Origin: Mesorhizobium sp. M2A.F.Ca.ET.046.03.2.1
GTDB taxonomy: Bacteria; Pseudomonadota; Alphaproteobacteria; Rhizobiales; Rhizobiaceae
Reading direction: 5' to 3'
Assembly: GCF_003952425.1 (NCBI RefSeq)
Contig: NZ_CP034449.1
Span: 2,170,001-2,234,000, forward strand
DNA: 64,000 nucleotides
The notes beneath the pieces are model-generated. The model had not been told where the DNA came from, did not search any database, and saw nothing but the letters and a program-made list of their open reading frames with translations. Below, piece by piece: positions 61,697 through 64,000 of the stretch (position 1 is its first letter; the number at the start of each line of letters is the position of its first letter). Made by a program: the position numbers and the translations under genes.

Positions 61697-62488
61697 TCAG
61701 CGGAGCCACTTGGGGGCGGTAGATCGTGTCCGCCACGGGGTCGCGACGATCTCCATGCCGAGAACGATGAGGAATGAGCCGACACCGATGGCGGTCAGAA
61801 GCAGCATTGCGGCATAGACACCGGCCGTATCCATCCTTGCGTTCGAGCTGAGCAGAAAGGTGCCAAGCCCTTGGTTCGCGGAAGCCGTCCATTCGCCGAT
61901 GACCGCGCCGGTGACCGCGTAGGTCGCTCCGATCTTCAGGCCGGAAAACAACGGCCCTACGCAAGCCGGGAGCTTGACGATGAGGAACACACGCAGAGGG
62001 CTTCCTCCCATCAACCTGGCGAGATTGATCATGTCGCGATCGATGCTCGCGAGACCGTCCAGGACGTTGACTACGACGGGAAAGAAGACGATCCAGGCCA
62101 CGATGATCAGCTTGGGCGTCAAGCCGAAGCCGAAGACGATAACCAGGGGGGCTGCGACTGCGACGATCGGCACCGCCTGCGAGACGATTAGCGCCGGCAT
62201 GATAAGCCGACGGACGAAGCCGATCTGCCCCATGACTAGGGCAAGGACGAATCCGATCAGCGCGCCGACGACATAGCCGATGCCTGTTTCGTAGAGTGTC
62301 TGGCCGGTGAGGATCTTAAGTTCCGGCCATTTCTCGGCCAGAGTACCAAAGGCCTGTGCCGGGGAAGGAATTACGTATGGCGGCAGGCCGGAAACGACGA
62401 TGACCAATTGCCAGGCGACGACGATCAATATCAATGCCGCGACCCAGAGGATCAGCGGCGCCAGGCCGCGAGAAATTCGTTCTCTCAT
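61697..62488 (-). CDS. ABC transporter permease (NMT1/taurine/thiamin-precursor type)
   Basis: 263 residues with six predicted membrane segments (LAPLILWVAALILIVVAWQL, GIGYVVGALIGFVLALVMGQ, LIVSQAVPIVAVAAPLVIVF, LIIVAWIVFFPVVVNVLDGL, IGATYAVTGAVIGEWTASAN, AAMLLLTAIGVGSFLIVLGM). The EAA-type loop with the ATPase-coupling Gly is at NLARLMGGSPLRVFLIVKLP. Its start overlaps the ATPase stop by 4 bases. One permease gene only, so it works as a homodimer, as in other members of this class. Confidence 0.94.
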   Translation of the reverse strand: MRERISRGLAPLILWVAALILIVVAWQLVIVVSGLPPYVIPSPAQAFGTLAEKWPELKILTGQTLYETGIGYVVGALIGFVLALVMGQIGFVRRLIMPALIVSQAVPIVAVAAPLVIVFGFGLTPKLIIVAWIVFFPVVVNVLDGLASIDRDMINLARLMGGSPLRVFLIVKLPACVGPLFSGLKIGATYAVTGAVIGEWTASANQGLGTFLLSSNARMDTAGVYAAMLLLTAIGVGSFLIVLGMEIVATPWRTRSTAPKWLR

Positions 62489-63303
62489 TTCGCCGCTCCC
62501 GCCGTCTGTTCGTCGTGATAGAGGCGCGCCATAATCTGGCGCTTTAGAGCCGTGAAGGCCTCAGTGGTGAGGTCCTCGAGTGATCTCGGCCTTGGCAGGC
62601 CGACCTGCACGACCTCCCCGATTCGGCCTGGGCGCGGTGTCATGACGACGATGCGGTCGGCAAGAAAGATCGCCTCGTCGACATCGTGCGTGACAAATAG
62701 GATAGTCCGGCCAAGGTCCTTCCAGACCTGCAGCAACCACTGCTGCATGCTGAATCGTGTCTGGGCGTCTAGTGCGCCGAACGGCTCGTCAAGAAGCATA
62801 ACCTGACGGCCGGCCGCAATGGTTCGCATCATGGCCACGCGCTGGCGCATGCCGCCAGAAAGCGCGTGGGGATAGTGATTGAGAAATTCACCAAGGCCGT
62901 ACCGGGTCGCAAGCTTTTCGGCTTCGGCCTGGTCTTCCTTGGTCGCTCCGCGCGTCAACGACGCGGCGAGCGTGATGTTGCCTCTTACGGTCCGCCAAGG
63001 CAGCATCAAATCCTTCTGCAGCATGTAGCCGACTTCGCCGGGCCTGTTGCTGACGTCGCGTCCGTCGAGCTTGATCTTGCCGGAGGTGGCGCGCAGGAGG
63101 CCGGACACGGCATTGAAAAGAGTGCTCTTGCCGCAGCCCGACGCGCCGAGAATCGATACGAATTCGCCCTCGTTGACCTGCAGCGATACGTCGTTCAGGG
63201 CTACGACTTGACCGAACTTCACACTGAGGTGTTCGATAGAAAGCTTTGAGGGGGATGTCATCGGAGCGTCCGCTACAGGCGCAAGCGCGCGCAATTCTCG
63301 CAT
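62485..63303 (-). CDS. ABC transporter ATP-binding protein
   Basis: 272 residues. Walker A SILGASGCGKSTLFNAVSGL, Q-loop YMLQKDLMLPW, signature LSGGMRQRVAMMRTI, Walker B VMLLDEPFGALDAQTR and switch His in ILFVTHDVDEAIFLADRIVV. The type matches SsuB/TauB/ThiZ-like ATPases that pair with NMT1-type binding proteins. A start at 63261 (MTSPSKLSIEHLSVKFG) is also plausible and closer to the family's usual N-terminus. First gene of the operon, divergent from the LysR gene. Confidence 0.94.
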   Translation of the reverse strand: MRELRALAPVADAPMTSPSKLSIEHLSVKFGQVVALNDVSLQVNEGEFVSILGASGCGKSTLFNAVSGLLRATSGKIKLDGRDVSNRPGEVGYMLQKDLMLPWRTVRGNITLAASLTRGATKEDQAEAEKLATRYGLGEFLNHYPHALSGGMRQRVAMMRTIAAGRQVMLLDEPFGALDAQTRFSMQQWLLQVWKDLGRTILFVTHDVDEAIFLADRIVVMTPRPGRIGEVVQVGLPRPRSLEDLTTEAFTALKRQIMARLYHDEQTAGAAK

Positions 63304-63483
63304 CGGGAACCTTTCGCTGATGCCGTTCCAGGTTTGGGGTCTAACGCATCGAAGAGGCGGACATTTGCCGTTGTCAGCGCACCATTTCGCCGATTAATTA
63401 GGAATGCAGATCTTGTTATGGGTCAATTGGCCAAAACGTGCATTTCTATTTAGCTTTTCTAAAGAAAAGAGGAGGGTGCCACA

Positions 63484-64000
63484 ATGAGCTTACGCCTACC
63501 GAGCCTCCGGGGAGTGCAGGCCTTCGAGGCCGTCGGTCGCTCGGGAAGCGTCGCAATCGCGGCGCGTGATCTCGGCCTGACGCCGGGAGCGGTCAGCCAA
63601 CACATCGGCAGGCTCGAGGAAGAGGTCGGGGTGGCCCTTTTCGAGAGGAAGGGACGCAGTCTGGCCTTGACGTCGTGGGGGCAAATCTACCTTCGCAGCG
63701 TGCGTGACGGTTTCGACCACCTGCGTGCGGCAAATGACGTTCTGCAGCGCGCCCGGCTGAAATCCGAGATCGTGATGAGCGCGCCGCCGTCCCTAGCTAT
63801 CCGATGGGTGCGCAGATTGCTCGGAGAATGGCAAAACCTAACGCCCGGCGTTAGCGTAAGACTACTTGGCGATGATCACGAACCTGTATTCGAGGATGAG
63901 CAGGTTGATTTCCGTATCTCCTACGGAACCGCTCGCCTTAAATACGCGCATTTCACCGACTTGTTCGTTGATCGGGTTGCACCGGTGTGTTCTCCATCAT
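63484..64000 (+). CDS. LysR-family transcriptional regulator, partial
   Basis: 172 residues to the window edge from ATG 63484, preceded by GAGGAGG. Winged helix: LPSLRGVQAFEAVGRSGSVA, IAARDLGLTPGAVSQHIGRL, EEEVGVALFERKGRSLALTS. The start of the effector domain follows (KSEIVMSAPPSLAIRWVRRL). The N-terminus (LPSLRGVQAFEAVGRxGS) is of the GcvA subgroup. Divergent from the ABC/nucleoside hydrolase operon across 180 bases, it is the likely regulator of that operon. The C-terminal end lies outside the window. Confidence 0.93.
   Translation, partial: MSLRLPSLRGVQAFEAVGRSGSVAIAARDLGLTPGAVSQHIGRLEEEVGVALFERKGRSLALTSWGQIYLRSVRDGFDHLRAANDVLQRARLKSEIVMSAPPSLAIRWVRRLLGEWQNLTPGVSVRLLGDDHEPVFEDEQVDFRISYGTARLKYAHFTDLFVDRVAPVCSPS

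Noticed and set aside
1..64000. CRISPR arrays, tRNA or rRNA genes, ICE attachment sites, integrase
   Set aside because: No regularly spaced repeats, cloverleaf sequences, or integrase motifs were seen on reading the window; the ends of the element are therefore not placed.

Overview
The window looks like DNA of a Mesorhizobium-type alphaproteobacterium (Rhizobiales, high GC). The evidence is a Ros/MucR regulator, a complete rhizobial-type trb conjugation operon, a VirD2/RlxS-type relaxase, and a quorum-sensing transfer-control module whose parts and order match those described for the Mesorhizobium symbiosis element ICEMlSymR7A. I read about 9-57 kb as most of an integrative and conjugative element (ICE). 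No integrase, tRNA or att site was recognised, so neither end is placed.

Left part (1-9 kb): accessory metabolism. A fumarylacetoacetate-hydrolase-family gene is followed by a VOC dioxygenase-like gene cut by the window edge, with a divergent GntR regulator. Then come a CGNR zinc-finger regulator, a SnoaL-like protein, a sugar-type periplasmic binding protein and a TetR regulator with two matching palindromic operators. A decayed aldo/keto reductase follows, then an unusual two-gene unit (HExxH protein plus small partner).

Transfer apparatus (9.5-21.5 kb, minus strand): traG, a CopG-like gene, trbB-C-D-E-J-L-F-G-I and a DUF2274 gene, tightly packed and often overlapping.

Cargo (21.7-45.7 kb), which looks like a defence island: a ~2060-residue Mrr-like nuclease/helical-repeat protein; an envelope cluster (membrane coiled-coil protein, PAN-domain protein, lipoprotein, thermonuclease-excalibur protein); a three-gene plus-strand operon of a reverse transcriptase-nitrilase fusion, an AddB-like nuclease and an AddA/UvrD-like helicase-nuclease; then an HNH nuclease and a DUF6119/TIGR04141 protein. 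The RT-nitrilase plus dedicated AddAB-like pair is the strongest candidate for an undescribed system.

DNA processing and control (45.9-57.3 kb): rlxS relaxase, lytic transglycosylase, TraF protease, RdfS-like excisionase, DUF736, ParB-like protein, DUF2958, a small coupled ORF and ArdC antirestriction protein. Then qseC/qseM diverge over paired operators. An fseA-type gene is split into DUF6499 and DUF2285 frames joined by a probable +1 ribosomal frameshift. traI has a lux box in front of it, and traR lies upstream. By analogy with ICEMlSymR7A, TraR-AHL would activate traI-fseA, FseA would activate rdfS-traF-rlxS, and QseM would block TraR and FseA. Nested inverted repeats stand in front of ardC and DUF736.

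Right end (57.4-64 kb): a minus-strand operon with ABC ATPase, permease, two near-duplicate NMT1/THI5-type binding proteins, nucleoside hydrolase, a PfkB kinase remnant and ribokinase. It is divergent from a LysR gene cut by the window edge, and suggests uptake and breakdown of a nucleoside-like compound.
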